Of a DNA stretch of 64,000 nucleotides, positions 62,516 to 64,000 are shown in pieces. Each line of letters starts with the position of its first letter. The first letter of the stretch is position 1. Below the pieces are notes generated by a model. That model worked only from the letters and a program-made list of their open reading frames with translations, was not told where the DNA came from and made no database searches. The position numbers and the translations under genes are program-made. The DNA comes from Capillidium heterosporum (Eukaryota > Entomophthoromycota > Entomophthoromycetes > Entomophthorales > Capillidiaceae): the NCBI GenBank assembly GCA_016630905.1, contig WBMQ01000003.1:1860001-1924000 (forward strand), read 5' to 3'.

Positions 62516-63815
62516 ATGAGTACCGACAACAAACGCCAACTCGTCTTTGCCTTCTTGGAATTTCTGCAGACTACTATCAATGATGGCTCTGTTACTTCTG
62601 AAGGAGCCGAAAGTTTAGCAGGTAATTTCATCTATCCATTTCATTAAATTTATTTTTTCAAAAGTTGCCACCCAATGCATAAGTGAAGCTTTTAACGTCG
62701 ATATTAACGATGAAGCCCATAAGAAGGAACTCAGTATAAAGCCAGCCAACTTGATCCAAATCTTCAATGTCTTCCTTAAAACTCAGAAGCAGACCAAGGT
62801 ATTTTTAAAAATTTAGAACTAGTTTTTAAATCTTATTATAGCCAGCTGAAACTACGAGTAAATCTCCATCTGGTATCGCTTCTGAGGAAGATAAGAAAAA
62901 GGCCGAAGCTTTCAAGTCGGCTGGTAAATTTTATTTGGTGTTGTATCGTTTTTAATTTGAGGTAGGTAACGTCAAGGTAACGGAGCGTAATTACACCGAA
63001 GCTGTTAAATTATATACCCAAGCCATTGAGTTGGACTCGAATAACGCCGTGTACTACGCCAACCGGTAAAAGTACTATAAATTTGGTTGCTAAATATTAT
63101 TTTTTTAGTGCCGCTGCCTACTCTCAACTCAATGACCAGGATAACGCCATCGCTGACAGTATCAAATCTTCCGAGATTAACCCCAACTATGGCAAAGCCT
63201 ACAGTCGCCTAGGGTACCTTTTTAACCTTTATGCCTAAACTAACGTTTCAAAAGCCATGCCTACTTCTCGAAAGGTGATTTCGCCAAGGCTGTTGATGCC
63301 TACAAAGTTGCCGTTGAGAAGGAACCCAACAACGCCAACATTCGGGCTGCCTTGACCAATTGTGAAGCTCGTTTAGCATCGGGAAGCTCTAATTCAGTAG
63401 CTGAGACTTCGCGAGAGGCCCCTAAAGCTAATTTGGGAAGTGGTGGTGCTGGACCCAACTTGGGAGGTATGGACTTTGCTTCACTGATGAACAACCCCGC
63501 ACTCATGAACATGGCCCAGCAGTTCATGCAGAGCGGTATGATGGACGATATGATGAAAGATCCCTCCAAGATGATGGATATGTAAGTTTCGACGTTGATG
63601 TTTTGTGCTGACATTGTATTAGGTACAACAACATGATGGGTGGTACCGGTGGTGCTAGTAGGCAACGCCTCCAACCCCTTGGCTAACTTGATGTCCAATC
63701 CTGCTCTGGCCCAGATGTAAGCTTTGTAAATTGTATTTAAAACTTACTCTTTTATTTTAGGGCCCAGCAGTTCGCCAAAGATCAGAATAAGGACAATGAT
63801 TCAGGGAAGCAATAA
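62516..63815 (+). CDS. SGT2/SGTA-like TPR co-chaperone (one apparent frameshift)
   Basis: Cytosolic co-chaperone that hands tail-anchored membrane proteins to the GET pathway. Eight exons: 62516-62621, 62665-62798, 62842-62923, 62966-63065, 63109-63213, 63255-63581, 63623-63716 and 63761-63815, with introns of 41-44 bases and GT-AG ends. The N-terminal dimer domain begins STDNKRQLVFAFLEFLQ. Three TPRs follow, from AFKSAGNVKVTERNYTEAV to NIRAALTNCEARL. A Met- and Asn-rich C-terminal region (MDFASLMNNPALMNMAQQFM) is typical of SGTA. In exon 7 the frame breaks at GCTAGTAGGCAAC: the exons total 1,003 bases, one more than a multiple of three. Dropping one base restores SNPLANLMSNPALAQ and a normal end. 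In so conserved a gene a sequencing indel is the likeliest cause, with true mutation or +1 frameshifting possible. Confidence 0.85.
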
Positions 63816-64000
63816 ATTATTGAAACCTATAGTAAATTTCAAGTTTAGGATAGTTTGGTTTATGTCATTGTATGTTGATAGTAAACGAATGGTTACAGAG
63901 ATACTTTAGTAGCCGGGATCTATTGATTTAGGAAGCTAGTAGTTTGATAGACTTGTGAAAGTTTGTTGTATTGGCTTTTGATCAAAGGGTATGAATTCTT

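Overview
The window is nuclear DNA from a fungus. Protein-coding genes are interrupted by very short GT-AG introns of about 41-57 bases, the base composition is AT-rich, and the contents (A-T-R adenylate-forming reductases, a chromodomain Ty3/Gypsy element, many small secreted proteins, a translation factor and an SGT2 co-chaperone) fit a fungus. I cannot name the species or phylum. No tRNA, rRNA or CRISPR array was recognised.

Layout. 1-10 kb: the 5' part of elongation factor 1B-gamma, a broken secreted L-amino-acid oxidase, a solo LTR with its target duplication, an F-box protein, a DusA-type tRNA-dihydrouridine synthase and a small secreted Ser/Pro-rich protein. 10-27 kb: three tandem paralogous A-T-R (adenylation - carrier - thioester reductase) genes, all on the minus strand. 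The first is intact and the other two each carry one frame break. 14-51 kb: gene-poor, AT-rich DNA holding about ten copies of one family of small secreted proteins. Three or four look intact and the rest are decayed. The copies from 33.9 kb onward have a related segment a few hundred bases upstream, so the duplicated unit was larger than the gene. One LST2-like gene (38.8-39.9 kb) sits among them. 50-62 kb: a nested stack of LTR elements whose target-site duplications give the order of insertion. The youngest is a 6,491-bp Ty3/Gypsy chromovirus with LTRs that look identical. 62.5-63.8 kb: an eight-exon SGT2-like co-chaperone with one probable one-base indel.

Most notable. In the intact Gypsy element the gag frame begins inside the 5' LTR, downstream of the LTR poly(A) signal. 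It encodes several hydrophobic, membrane-like segments before the capsid region, and this LTR-encoded protein is still recognisable in a diverged solo LTR at 3.2-4.3 kb. Just inside the LTR, ten bases are perfectly complementary to the RNA 5' end predicted from the LTR TATA box. This is the arrangement of Tf1-type self-priming. The secreted-protein family shows birth-and-death evolution, with the same signal-peptide glutamine codon turned into a stop in three copies and an LTR inserted between one copy and its promoter.

Limits. Frame breaks could be real or assembly indels: one is in a G run, and one is in the conserved SGT2 gene. Exon joins were made by eye. Family names rest on motif recognition without any database search.
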